A stretch of 14,478 nucleotides of DNA from DASUSF01 sp036375275. Its GTDB lineage: Bacteria > Pseudomonadota > Alphaproteobacteria > Geminicoccales > Geminicoccaceae. This document shows positions 1 to 6,109 of the stretch, in pieces (position 1 is the first letter of the stretch; the number at the start of each line of letters is the position of its first letter). The notes under the pieces were generated by a model. It saw only the letters and a list, made by a program, of their open reading frames with translations. It had not been told where the DNA came from and did not search any database. The DNA is taken from positions 1 to 14,478 of the forward strand of contig DASUSF010000331.1 of NCBI GenBank assembly GCA_036375275.1, written 5' to 3'. Made by a program: the position numbers and the translations under genes.

Positions 1-1
1 C

Positions 2-835
2 GAGTTCGTGCTCCAGCCGAGCGCGGAAGAGGCGGTGGTGGCGCCCGCGGCGGCATCGGTGGTCGATGCCAAGCCGGTCATCCCCGACCTCGATCTCGGC
101 AACTTCCACGCGCTGGTCATCGGCAACAACAAGTACCAGTTCCTGCCGTCCCTCCAGAGCGCGGTCAACGACGCCCGCGCGGTGGCCGAGGTGCTGAGCG
201 AGAAGTACGGCTTCAACGTCACCCTGCTCGAGAACGCGGACCGCTACGCGATCCTCTCGACCTTGAACGAGCTGCGGGGCCGGCTCACCGAGAACGACAA
301 CCTGATCGTCTACTATGCGGGGCACGGCGAGCTGGATCGGGTCAACCAGCGCGGGCACTGGCTGCCGGTCGACGCCGAGCTCGACAGCAGCGCGAACTGG
401 ATCAGCAACGTCGCGATCACCGACATCCTCAACGCGATGAGCGCCAAGCGCATCCTGGTGGTCGCGGACTCCTGCTACTCGGGCGCGCTTACCCGCGCCG
501 CCATGGCCAAGCTCGAGTCCGGGATGCCGGACGAGGCGCGGGCGGCGTGGCTCAAGGCGGTCGCCGCCAAGCGGGCGCGCACCGCCCTCACCTCCGGCGG
601 GATCGCCCCGACCATGGACGGCGGCGGCGGCGAGCATTCGGTCTTCGCCAAGGCGTTCCTCGACGTGCTCGAGGCGAACGATGGGCTGATCGAGGGCCAG
701 CGCCTGTTCCAGGAGATCTCGGCGCGGGTCACCTACATCGCCTCCCAGTTCCGCTTCGAGCAGGTGCCGCAGTACGCGCCGATCAAGTTCGCGGGCCACG
801 AGGCGGGCGAGTTCTTCCTCCGCCCCGAGGTCTGA
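2..835 (+). CDS. Caspase-like protein (peptidase C14 family), 5' truncated by window edge
   Basis: The reading frame is open from the first complete codon, so the true start lies upstream; 277 C-terminal residues are visible. A C14 (metacaspase/caspase p20-like) fold is indicated by ALVIGNNKY followed by SAVNDARAVAEVL, then the catalytic His in YYAGHGE (His codon 323–325) and the catalytic Cys in VADSCYSGAL (Cys codon 473–475). Both residues of the dyad are intact, so the peptidase is probably active. C14 enzymes usually cleave after Arg/Lys or Asp; the specificity here is not readable. An Ala/Val/Pro-rich stretch just upstream of the domain looks like a linker, so further N-terminal domains are likely outside the window. 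It converges on the hydrolase gene with only 6 bp between the stops. Its partners and role (stress response, cell death, signalling) are unknown. Confidence 0.9.
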   Translation, partial: EFVLQPSAEEAVVAPAAASVVDAKPVIPDLDLGNFHALVIGNNKYQFLPSLQSAVNDARAVAEVLSEKYGFNVTLLENADRYAILSTLNELRGRLTENDNLIVYYAGHGELDRVNQRGHWLPVDAELDSSANWISNVAITDILNAMSAKRILVVADSCYSGALTRAAMAKLESGMPDEARAAWLKAVAAKRARTALTSGGIAPTMDGGGGEHSVFAKAFLDVLEANDGLIEGQRLFQEISARVTYIASQFRFEQVPQYAPIKFAGHEAGEFFLRPEV

Positions 836-845
836 GCCGGCTCAG
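832..845. repeat. Perfect 14-bp palindrome over two convergent stop codons
   Basis: CTGAGCCGGCTCAG is its own reverse complement. It contains the TGA stop of the caspase gene (833–835) and the TGA stop of the minus-strand hydrolase gene (842–844). As RNA it could fold only as a 5-bp stem with a CCGG loop, and no T tract follows on either strand, so a role as a bidirectional terminator is possible but weak. It may simply reflect two GAG-TGA-like ends meeting. Confidence 0.45.
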
Positions 846-1729
846 TCTCCCTTTCCACCTTCCTCGGGCGAGGCGTTCCCGCCGAGCCCGAGGAAGGCCA
901 GGATGTCGGCCCGGGTCGGGGCGAGCCAGCGGAGCGGTGCCGCGAGGGCGGCGGCGATCTCGATGTGGCCGATGCCGTCGTAGATCCGGACTTCGGCCGC
1001 GCTGCCGGCCCGCTCGAGCGCTGCCGCGAGGCGCTCGCTGTTCGCCGGCAGCACCGTCCGGTCGTCGGCGCCGTGGAGCAGAAGCGCGCGCGGCGCCCCG
1101 GCGCGGGCGAAGGTGATCGGCTGGGTCGCCGCCATGTCCTCGACCGCGAAGATCTTCTTCACCGTCCGGTCGCGGATCGGCAGGAAATCGTAAGGCCCGG
1201 CGATCCCGACCAGCGCGTCGATCTGCGCGGGAGCGCCGCCGGCGGCGTCGAGGTAGGAGCGGTCGAGGACGACGAGCGCCGCGATGTGCGCGCCCGCGGA
1301 GTGGCCGGCGACGGCGATCCGCGCGGGATCGCCGCCGAACGCCCCGATCCGCTCCTGGACCCAGGCCACGGCGGCCGCGCCGTCCTCGACGAAGGTCGGG
1401 AACTTGACCTCGGGCCAGAGGCGGTAGTCCGGGATGACGACCACCACGCCCGCGGACGCGAGCGCCTGCGCCGCGAACAGATAGCGTTCCCGGGCGCCGG
1501 ACTCCCAGCTCCCGCCGTAGAAGAAGACCACCACCGGCATCGCCGACGAGATCCCCTCGGGCACGTAGACGTCGAGGCGCTGGCGCGGGTGGTCGCCATA
1601 GGCGAGGCCGCGGTCCACCCGGTAGCCCTCCTCCGGGATGAAGCTGTTGACCACGCCGAGCGGCGAGCAGGCGGCGAGCGGCGCGAGCAGGCCGAGCGCG
1701 AGCAGGCGGAGGGCGCGGGGTGCTGGCAA
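842..1729 (-). CDS. Alpha/beta hydrolase, probable lipoprotein esterase (BD-FAE-like)
   Basis: This 295-residue protein begins with a lipoprotein signal peptide: basic residues at R5 and R8, a Leu/Ala-rich core, and the lipobox L18-A-A-C21. It is therefore probably exported and lipid-anchored. The mature part is an esterase-type alpha/beta hydrolase. It has an oxyanion-hole motif FFYGGSW (around 69–75, in place of the usual HGG), the nucleophile elbow GHSAG (Ser144), a likely acidic residue in HGADD (D222/D223) and the catalytic His in GIGHIE (His255). The start is TTG, chosen because it opens the signal peptide; no ATG or clear Shine-Dalgarno precedes it. The gene is divergent from cysS, about 100 bp away. 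The family includes carboxylesterases and kynurenine-formamidase-like enzymes; the substrate cannot be told. Confidence 0.85.
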   Translation of the reverse strand: MPAPRALRLLALGLLAPLAACSPLGVVNSFIPEEGYRVDRGLAYGDHPRQRLDVYVPEGISSAMPVVVFFYGGSWESGARERYLFAAQALASAGVVVVIPDYRLWPEVKFPTFVEDGAAAVAWVQERIGAFGGDPARIAVAGHSAGAHIAALVVLDRSYLDAAGGAPAQIDALVGIAGPYDFLPIRDRTVKKIFAVEDMAATQPITFARAGAPRALLLHGADDRTVLPANSERLAAALERAGSAAEVRIYDGIGHIEIAAALAAPLRWLAPTRADILAFLGLGGNASPEEGGKGD

Positions 1730-1830
1730 GGTGAGGGGTTCCCTGTCGTCAGGCGACGCTTGAAGCCGGGTCGGAGCCTTGCCAAGGTAGCGCGCCGGCG
1801 CCCGGCGCCAAGATCAGGATCCATACCGCG

Positions 1831-3207
1831 ATGAAGCTCTTCAATTCGCTAAGCGGCGAGAAGGAGACCTTCACGCCGGCCGAGCCGGGCCGGCCGACCA
1901 TGTACGTGTGCGGGCCCACGGTCTACAACCACCCGCACATCGGCAACGCCCGCCCGGCGGTGGTCTTCGACGTCCTGTTCCGGGTGCTCAAGGCGCGCTT
2001 CGGCGATTGCCTCTATGTCCGCAACATCACCGATATCGAGGACAAGATCATCGCGGCCGCGGCCGCGAGCGGCGAGCCCTGGCAGGCGATCGTCGAGCGC
2101 TACACCGCCGCCTACCACGCCGACATGGCGGCCCTCGGCGTCCTTGCGCCGAGCGTCGAGCCGCGCGCGACCGAGCACATCCCGGAGATGCTCGGACTGA
2201 TCGAGCGCCTGATCCAGCGCGGCCAGGCCTATGAGGCGGAGGGGCACGTCCTGTTCCACGTCCCGTCGTTCGGCGCCTACGGCCGGCTGTCGCGGCGCTC
2301 GCGCGACGAGATGATCGACGGCGCCCGGGTCGAGGTCGCCCCCTACAAGCGGGATCCGGCGGACTTCGTCCTCTGGAAGCCGTCGGCGGACGGCCAGCCG
2401 GGCTGGGAGAGCCGCTTCGGTCGCGGACGCCCGGGCTGGCACATCGAGTGCTCGGCGATGATCGAGAAGCAGATCGGCCGGACGGTCGACATCCACGGCG
2501 GCGGCCTCGACCTCAAGTTTCCGCATCACGAGAACGAGCTCGCGCAGAGTGTCTGCGCCCACGGCGGCGAGCCGCTCGCGCGCTTCTGGCTGCACAACGG
2601 CTTCGTCGACATCGAGCGCGAGAAGATGTCGAAGTCCCTCGGCAACGTGGTCCTGGTCAAGGACCTGCTCGAGGAGGCGCCGGGCGAGGCGATCCGCTTC
2701 GCCCTGCTCCAGGCGCACTACCGGAAGCCGCTCGACTGGACCCGGGACGGCCTCGCCCGGGCGAGGCAGGCGCTCGACCGCCTGTACCGGTCGCTGGAAG
2801 ATCTGCCCGATGGCCATGGAGATCGAGATGGGGCGGAGCAGCCGGCCGCAGTGGTCGAGGCGCTCGAGGACGACCTCAACACGCCGCGCGCCTTCGCCGA
2901 GCTGTTCGAGCTCGCGCACGCCGCCAACGCCAGCACGGATCCGGCCGCGCGGGCCGCGCTCGGGCGGGCGCTCCGCGCCGGCGGACAGCTCCTCGGGCTG
3001 CTCCAAGCCGACCCGGCCGCGTGGTTCCGGGAGCCGGCCCGGGGCACGGTCGACGATGCCGAGATCGATCGGCTGATCGAGCGCCGGAACGCGGCGCGGC
3101 AGGCGAGGGACTTCGCCGAGGCGGACCGGATCCGCGATCGGCTGCAGGACATGGGGGTGGTGATCGAGGACCGCCCCGGCGGCACCCGCTGGCGGCTCGC
3201 GGGATGA
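1831..3207 (+). CDS. cysS: Cysteinyl-tRNA synthetase
   Basis: This class I aminoacyl-tRNA synthetase joins cysteine to tRNA-Cys in the cytoplasm. The 458 residues match the usual bacterial length. The HIGH signature appears as HIGN (36–39) in CGPTVYNHPHIGNAR, and the KMSKS loop is exact at 265–269. The zinc site that discriminates cysteine is complete: C27, C207 (in WHIECS), and H232 and E236 (in HHENE). The C-terminal part (from about 310) carries the helical DALR-type domain and the anticodon-binding end. The ATG is preceded by an AGGA-like site about 10 nt upstream, and the protein starts in the normal MKLFNSL fashion. It is followed at 28 bp by the convergent TfoX-domain gene. No abnormality is seen. 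Confidence 0.98.
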   Translation: MKLFNSLSGEKETFTPAEPGRPTMYVCGPTVYNHPHIGNARPAVVFDVLFRVLKARFGDCLYVRNITDIEDKIIAAAAASGEPWQAIVERYTAAYHADMAALGVLAPSVEPRATEHIPEMLGLIERLIQRGQAYEAEGHVLFHVPSFGAYGRLSRRSRDEMIDGARVEVAPYKRDPADFVLWKPSADGQPGWESRFGRGRPGWHIECSAMIEKQIGRTVDIHGGGLDLKFPHHENELAQSVCAHGGEPLARFWLHNGFVDIEREKMSKSLGNVVLVKDLLEEAPGEAIRFALLQAHYRKPLDWTRDGLARARQALDRLYRSLEDLPDGHGDRDGAEQPAAVVEALEDDLNTPRAFAELFELAHAANASTDPAARAALGRALRAGGQLLGLLQADPAAWFREPARGTVDDAEIDRLIERRNAARQARDFAEADRIRDRLQDMGVVIEDRPGGTRWRLAG

Positions 3208-3235
3208 GCCTCGCGCGCGGCGTCGGGGGCAGGGG

Positions 3236-3589
3236 TCACCGCCGGCCCCGCCGTCCGGCGCGCTTCTGGCGCAGCGCCGCGGCGTGCGCCTCGCGGGCCC
3301 AGGCGCAGAGCAGGTCCGGGTCGTCGAGGCCGGCGTCGGGGGCCCGGTAGTAGGGCATGGCGACCGCGCGGCCCCGGATCGTATGGACGAACTGCTCGAG
3401 GCCGGCGTCCTCGAAGCTTCGCCGGTTGAGGTCGTCGGTCCGGAGATAAAGCAGGCCGTCCGCGATCAGGCCGAACATCAGGCCGCTCTTGAAGATGCCG
3501 TGGCCGCCGAACATGCGGCGGATCGTGACGCCGCCGAGCGGCGTCAGAAGCTCCGCGACGAGGGTCGCGAGGGCAGCATCGCGTGCCAT
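3236..3589 (-). CDS. TfoX/Sxy N-terminal-domain protein
   Basis: This 117-residue protein consists of a single TfoX_N domain. The pattern RRMFGGHGIFKSGLMFGLI, then LYLRTD-LNRRSFEDAGL, then MPYYRAPDAGLDDPDLLCAWA, is typical of the family. The tail is Arg/Lys-rich. In gamma-proteobacteria the N-domain is half of the competence regulator Sxy/TfoX; stand-alone versions in Alphaproteobacteria have no settled role. The C-terminal TfoX domain is absent, which is common for this subgroup, so calling it a competence regulator would go too far. The ATG start is 21 bp downstream of the uracil-DNA glycosylase gene on the same strand, so it is probably the last gene of a three-gene operon. Confidence 0.88.
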   Translation of the reverse strand: MARDAALATLVAELLTPLGGVTIRRMFGGHGIFKSGLMFGLIADGLLYLRTDDLNRRSFEDAGLEQFVHTIRGRAVAMPYYRAPDAGLDDPDLLCAWAREAHAAALRQKRAGRRGRR

Positions 3590-3610
3590 TTCGCTCGCCG
3601 CGCCCCCGGT

Positions 3611-4267
3611 TCAGCTCCGCGCGAGGAGCTGCGTCACCTTGTCGAAGACGAGGTCGAACATCGCGGGCGTCAGGCGGCCGGTGTTGAGGTTGTAGCGCGA
3701 GCAGTGGTAGCTCGGGACCAGCGCCGGCAGCCCCTCCGGGCGGTAGACCGCGCCGTGGGCGAAGGGGTAGCTGCCGACCCGGAGGCCGAGGCCCCGGAGC
3801 ACCGACTGGTGGGCGATGCTGCCGAGCGGCAGCACTACCTCCGGGAGCGGCGACTTGTGCAGCTGCTCGAGCAGGAAGCGGCGGCAGGTGTTGACCTCGG
3901 CGCCGACCGGCTTGTTCTCCGGCGGCACGCAGCGGACGGCGTTGGTGATCCGGCAGCCGACCAGCTCGAGGCCGTCGTCGATCCGCGCGTCGAAGCGGCC
4001 ATGCGCGAAGCCGAAGCGGGCGAGGGTGTCGTAGAGGATGATCCCGGCGTGGTCACCGGTGAACGGCCGCCCGGTCCGGTTCGCCCCGCGCAGGCCCGGC
4101 GCCAGCCCGACGATCAGGAGCGCCGCGGCGGGATCGCCGAACGACGGGACCGGCGCGTTGTGCCAGTCCGGGAAGGCGATCCGGTTCCTGGCCCGGAACG
4201 CCGCCAGGCGGGGACAGAGCTGGCAGTCGGCCGGCGGCGCCAACCGCGCCGGCCCGGCCGCCTCCAC
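3611..4267 (-). CDS. Uracil-DNA glycosylase, family 5 (UDGb type)
   Basis: This enzyme removes uracil, and in this family often other deaminated bases, from DNA to start base-excision repair. The 218 residues contain the family-5 motif A, GLAPGLRGANRTGRPFTGD (54–72), which lacks the catalytic Asp/Asn of families 1 and 2, and motif B, PSYHCSRYNLNTGRLT (from 185, His188). Cysteines for the expected [4Fe-4S] cluster are visible at C15 and C18 (CQLC), C113 and C128. The start is GTG at 4265–4267, preceded by a run of seven G residues that could serve as ribosome-binding site; no in-frame ATG fits. It lies 20 bp after the NYN gene and 21 bp before the TfoX-domain gene, suggesting co-transcription. 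No alphaproteobacterial SOS box was seen upstream. Confidence 0.93.
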   Translation of the reverse strand: MEAAGPARLAPPADCQLCPRLAAFRARNRIAFPDWHNAPVPSFGDPAAALLIVGLAPGLRGANRTGRPFTGDHAGIILYDTLARFGFAHGRFDARIDDGLELVGCRITNAVRCVPPENKPVGAEVNTCRRFLLEQLHKSPLPEVVLPLGSIAHQSVLRGLGLRVGSYPFAHGAVYRPEGLPALVPSYHCSRYNLNTGRLTPAMFDLVFDKVTQLLARS

Positions 4268-4287
4268 GTCCCCCCCTGGTCGCCGGT

Positions 4288-4947
4288 TCAGGTCGCCTGG
4301 AAGCTGCGGCCGGTGCGCGCCGGGCGGGCGGGCGCCGGATCGACGTCGTCCTCCTCGTCCTCATCGCCACCGCCGCCCAGGTTCACCGCCGGTCCGCGGT
4401 GCTCACGGGCGATCAGGGGCGCGAGCTCGTTGAGCTCGAGGAAGGTGTCGGCCTGCCGGCGCAGCTCGTCCGCGATCATCGGCGGCTGGGTCCGGATCGT
4501 GCTGACCACCGTCACCCGGAGGCCGCGCCGCTGCAGCGACTCGACCAGGCGGCGGAAGTCGCCGTCACCCGAGAACAGGATGATGTCGTCCAGGTGGCTC
4601 GCCATCTCCATCGCGTCGATGGCGAGCTCGATGTCCATGTTGCCCTTGAACTTCCGCCGCCCGGAGGCATCGGTGAACTCCTTGAGCGGCTTGGTGACCA
4701 CGGTGTAGCCGTTGTAGTCGAGCCAGTCGACCAGCGGCCGGATCGGCGAGTATTCCTGGTCGTCGAGCAGCGCGGTGTAGTACGATGCCCGGACCAGCCG
4801 CGCCCGTTCCGCGAAGGTCGCCAGCAACAGCCGGTAGTCGATGTCGAAGCCGAGCGCGCGCGCCGACTGATACAGGTTGGCGCCGTCGATCATCAGCGCG
4901 AAACGGGAGTCTGGATGGAGAATACCGTCCAGCTGAGGGAAATTCAT
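4288..4947 (-). CDS. NYN-domain (PIN-like) ribonuclease, LabA/DUF88 family
   Basis: This 219-residue protein carries a full NYN domain, a PIN-like metal-dependent RNase fold. Acidic active-site residues are seen at D21 (FALMIDGAN), D105 and D111 (GNMDIELAIDAM), and D128 and D130 (FSGDGDF). After the domain comes a Gly/Asp/Glu-rich stretch and a Pro/Ala/Arg tail, probably disordered. The ATG at 4947 is preferred over the in-frame ATG at 4956 because GGAAGG lies 9 nt upstream of the former and directly abuts the latter. The open frame extends much further upstream, but that part runs antisense to folK and has no family likeness. It is the first gene of an apparent operon with the UDGb and TfoX-domain genes. 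LabA-like proteins are linked to RNA turnover; the target here is unknown. Confidence 0.9.
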   Translation of the reverse strand: MNFPQLDGILHPDSRFALMIDGANLYQSARALGFDIDYRLLLATFAERARLVRASYYTALLDDQEYSPIRPLVDWLDYNGYTVVTKPLKEFTDASGRRKFKGNMDIELAIDAMEMASHLDDIILFSGDGDFRRLVESLQRRGLRVTVVSTIRTQPPMIADELRRQADTFLELNELAPLIAREHRGPAVNLGGGGDEDEEDDVDPAPARPARTGRSFQAT

Positions 4948-5080
4948 GCCAAGCATCCTTCCGATAGAGTGCCGCTCGACGTCGATCACGGAGAGACGGC
5001 AGGTTTCTTGGCCGCCTCGGCCCCCCGGCACGAGCGGCAAGTGTGGCCCCGTTCCTCGGCAGCCGTCGGAGCGGGGGCGT

Positions 5081-5127
5081 CCCCTTACGCCCACCCTCGG
5101 GTTCAGGCAAGGGTAGATCGAAAGGGG
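5081..5127 (+). promoter_or_regulatory. Possible stem-loop in folK leader covering the ribosome-binding site
   Basis: CCCCTT (5081–5086) is complementary to AAGGGG (5122–5127), with two further pairs after one mismatch. Inside it ACCCT (5093–5097) is complementary to AGGGT (5110–5114) around a 12-nt loop. The AAGGGG arm is also the best Shine-Dalgarno for the folK ATG at 5139, so the fold could hide the site. Whether transcription begins upstream of 5081 is unknown. Confidence 0.3.
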
Positions 5128-5138
5128 TAGGTGCCAAC

Positions 5139-5642
5139 ATGATCCTCCTTGGTCTCGGTGGCAACCTGCCGACCGCCGAATTCGGCGCTCCGGCCGACAC
5201 GCTGGCCGCGGCCCTGGAGCGGCTCGTACAGCATGGCGTGCGCGTGACCTCGCGATCCCGCTGGCACGCCACGCGTCCGGTGCCCGACGACGGGCAGCCC
5301 TGGTACACCAACGGCGTCGCGGTGATACAAAGTAGCGCACCGGCGCATGATCTTCTAGATCTTCTTCTGGCGACGGAACGGGAGTTCGGGCGCCTGCGGG
5401 GGGTGCGCAACGCGCCGCGCACCATCGACCTCGACCTCCTCGCCTACGACGACCTCGTGACGGATGACGCTGCGGCGGAGCGTCTCGTCCTGCCTCATCC
5501 CCGGATGCACGAACGCACCTTCGTCCTTCTGCCCCTGGTCGAGATCGCGCCGGACTGGCGCCATCCGCGGCTCGGCCGCACCGCCCGGGAGCTGCTCGCT
5601 GCACTGCAGCAAGGCGGATCCGGCGAACCGGCCGCGGGCTGA
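5139..5642 (+). CDS. folK: 6-hydroxymethyl-7,8-dihydropterin pyrophosphokinase (HPPK)
   Basis: FolK transfers pyrophosphate from ATP to 6-hydroxymethyl-dihydropterin, the step before dihydropteroate synthase in folate synthesis. The 167 residues start MILLGLGGNLP, the normal HPPK N-terminus. They carry the signature NAPRTIDLDLL (91–101), whose D97 and D99 are the Mg2+ ligands, and LPHPRMHERTFVLLPL downstream. The frame is open upstream to 5043, but the ATG at 5139 aligns with the family and has an AAGGGG/TAGG site before it. The gene is divergent from the NYN operon across about 190 bp and is followed by rpoZ at 82 bp, a common alphaproteobacterial neighbour. No other folate gene is in the window. 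Confidence 0.96.
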   Translation: MILLGLGGNLPTAEFGAPADTLAAALERLVQHGVRVTSRSRWHATRPVPDDGQPWYTNGVAVIQSSAPAHDLLDLLLATEREFGRLRGVRNAPRTIDLDLLAYDDLVTDDAAAERLVLPHPRMHERTFVLLPLVEIAPDWRHPRLGRTARELLAALQQGGSGEPAAG

Positions 5643-5655
5643 AGGCTAGCGCCGG

Positions 5656-5684
5656 TTGCGATAACTTGTGCAACGCGCTACCTA
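5656..5684 (+). promoter_or_regulatory. Candidate rpoZ promoter with 5-bp dyad
   Basis: In the 82-bp folK–rpoZ gap, TTGCGA (5656–5661) is followed after 17 nt by TACCTA (5679–5684); TAGATA (5683–5688) is an alternative, poorly spaced -10. The -35-like box lies in a dyad, GTTGC (5655–5659) with GCAAC (5670–5674), that could be an operator. This stretch is the most AT-rich part of the gap. The match to consensus is modest. Confidence 0.3.
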
Positions 5685-5724
5685 GATACCCTGACAGCGA
5701 AGTGTTGAGCGTTGGAGAGCGTCG

Positions 5725-6090
5725 ATGGCCCGCATCACAGTCGAAGATTGCGTCGAGAAGGTGTCGAACCGTTTCGAGCTCGTCATGCTCGCCGCGCAGC
5801 GGGCGCGCGACGTGTCGGCCGGCGCGCCGCTCCTGGTGGAGCGGGACAACGACAAGAACCCGGTGATCGCCCTACGCGAGATCGCCGAGGACCGGCTCGA
5901 CCTGGATCATCTCCGCTACGAGCTGATCCACGGTCTGCGCCGGCACGTCGAGGTCGAGGACGAGCCGGAGGAGGACCTGGACCTGATGATGGCGGCGCCA
6001 CCGGTCGAGCCGGCGCCGGGCATCGAGATGCCGGATCTGGGCGATGCGGTCTTCACCGACATCTCGCCCGAGGAAGCCGAGCAGGAGTAG
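5725..6090 (+). CDS. rpoZ: DNA-directed RNA polymerase omega subunit
   Basis: Omega helps assemble and stabilise RNA polymerase by clamping the beta-prime subunit, and in Proteobacteria forms part of a ppGpp-binding site. The 121 residues begin MARITVEDCVEKVSNRFELV and continue with AAQRARDV and NPVIALREIA, the conserved core. Past residue 70 there is a long acidic, Pro-containing tail with many Asp/Glu, making it longer than the 91-residue E. coli protein; such tails are usual in Alphaproteobacteria. GGAGAG lies about 5 nt before the ATG. It sits 19 bp upstream of rsh, the classic rpoZ–relA/spoT pairing that links the stringent alarmone to its polymerase target. Confidence 0.97.
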   Translation: MARITVEDCVEKVSNRFELVMLAAQRARDVSAGAPLLVERDNDKNPVIALREIAEDRLDLDHLRYELIHGLRRHVEVEDEPEEDLDLMMAAPPVEPAPGIEMPDLGDAVFTDISPEEAEQE

Positions 6091-6109
6091 CGGCACCGCG
6101 GGCGAGGTC

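Noticed and set aside
1777..1787. CCTTGCCAAGG palindrome between the hydrolase gene and cysS
   Set aside because: It is a short dyad with no promoter boxes convincingly arranged around it; not enough for a regulatory call.
3284..4708. 474-codon plus-strand frame over the TfoX, UDGb and NYN genes
   Set aside because: It is antisense to three genes with clear motifs and its own translation has no recognisable motif.
4948..5138. SOS (LexA) box of the GTTC-N7-GTTC type before the NYN–UDGb operon
   Set aside because: I looked because of the repair gene, but no such pair is visible in the divergent region.
4948..5673. Upstream extension of the NYN reading frame (to 461 residues)
   Set aside because: The extra part is antisense to folK, is Arg/Ala-rich and shows no domain. 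A good ribosome-binding site stands before the ATG at 4947.
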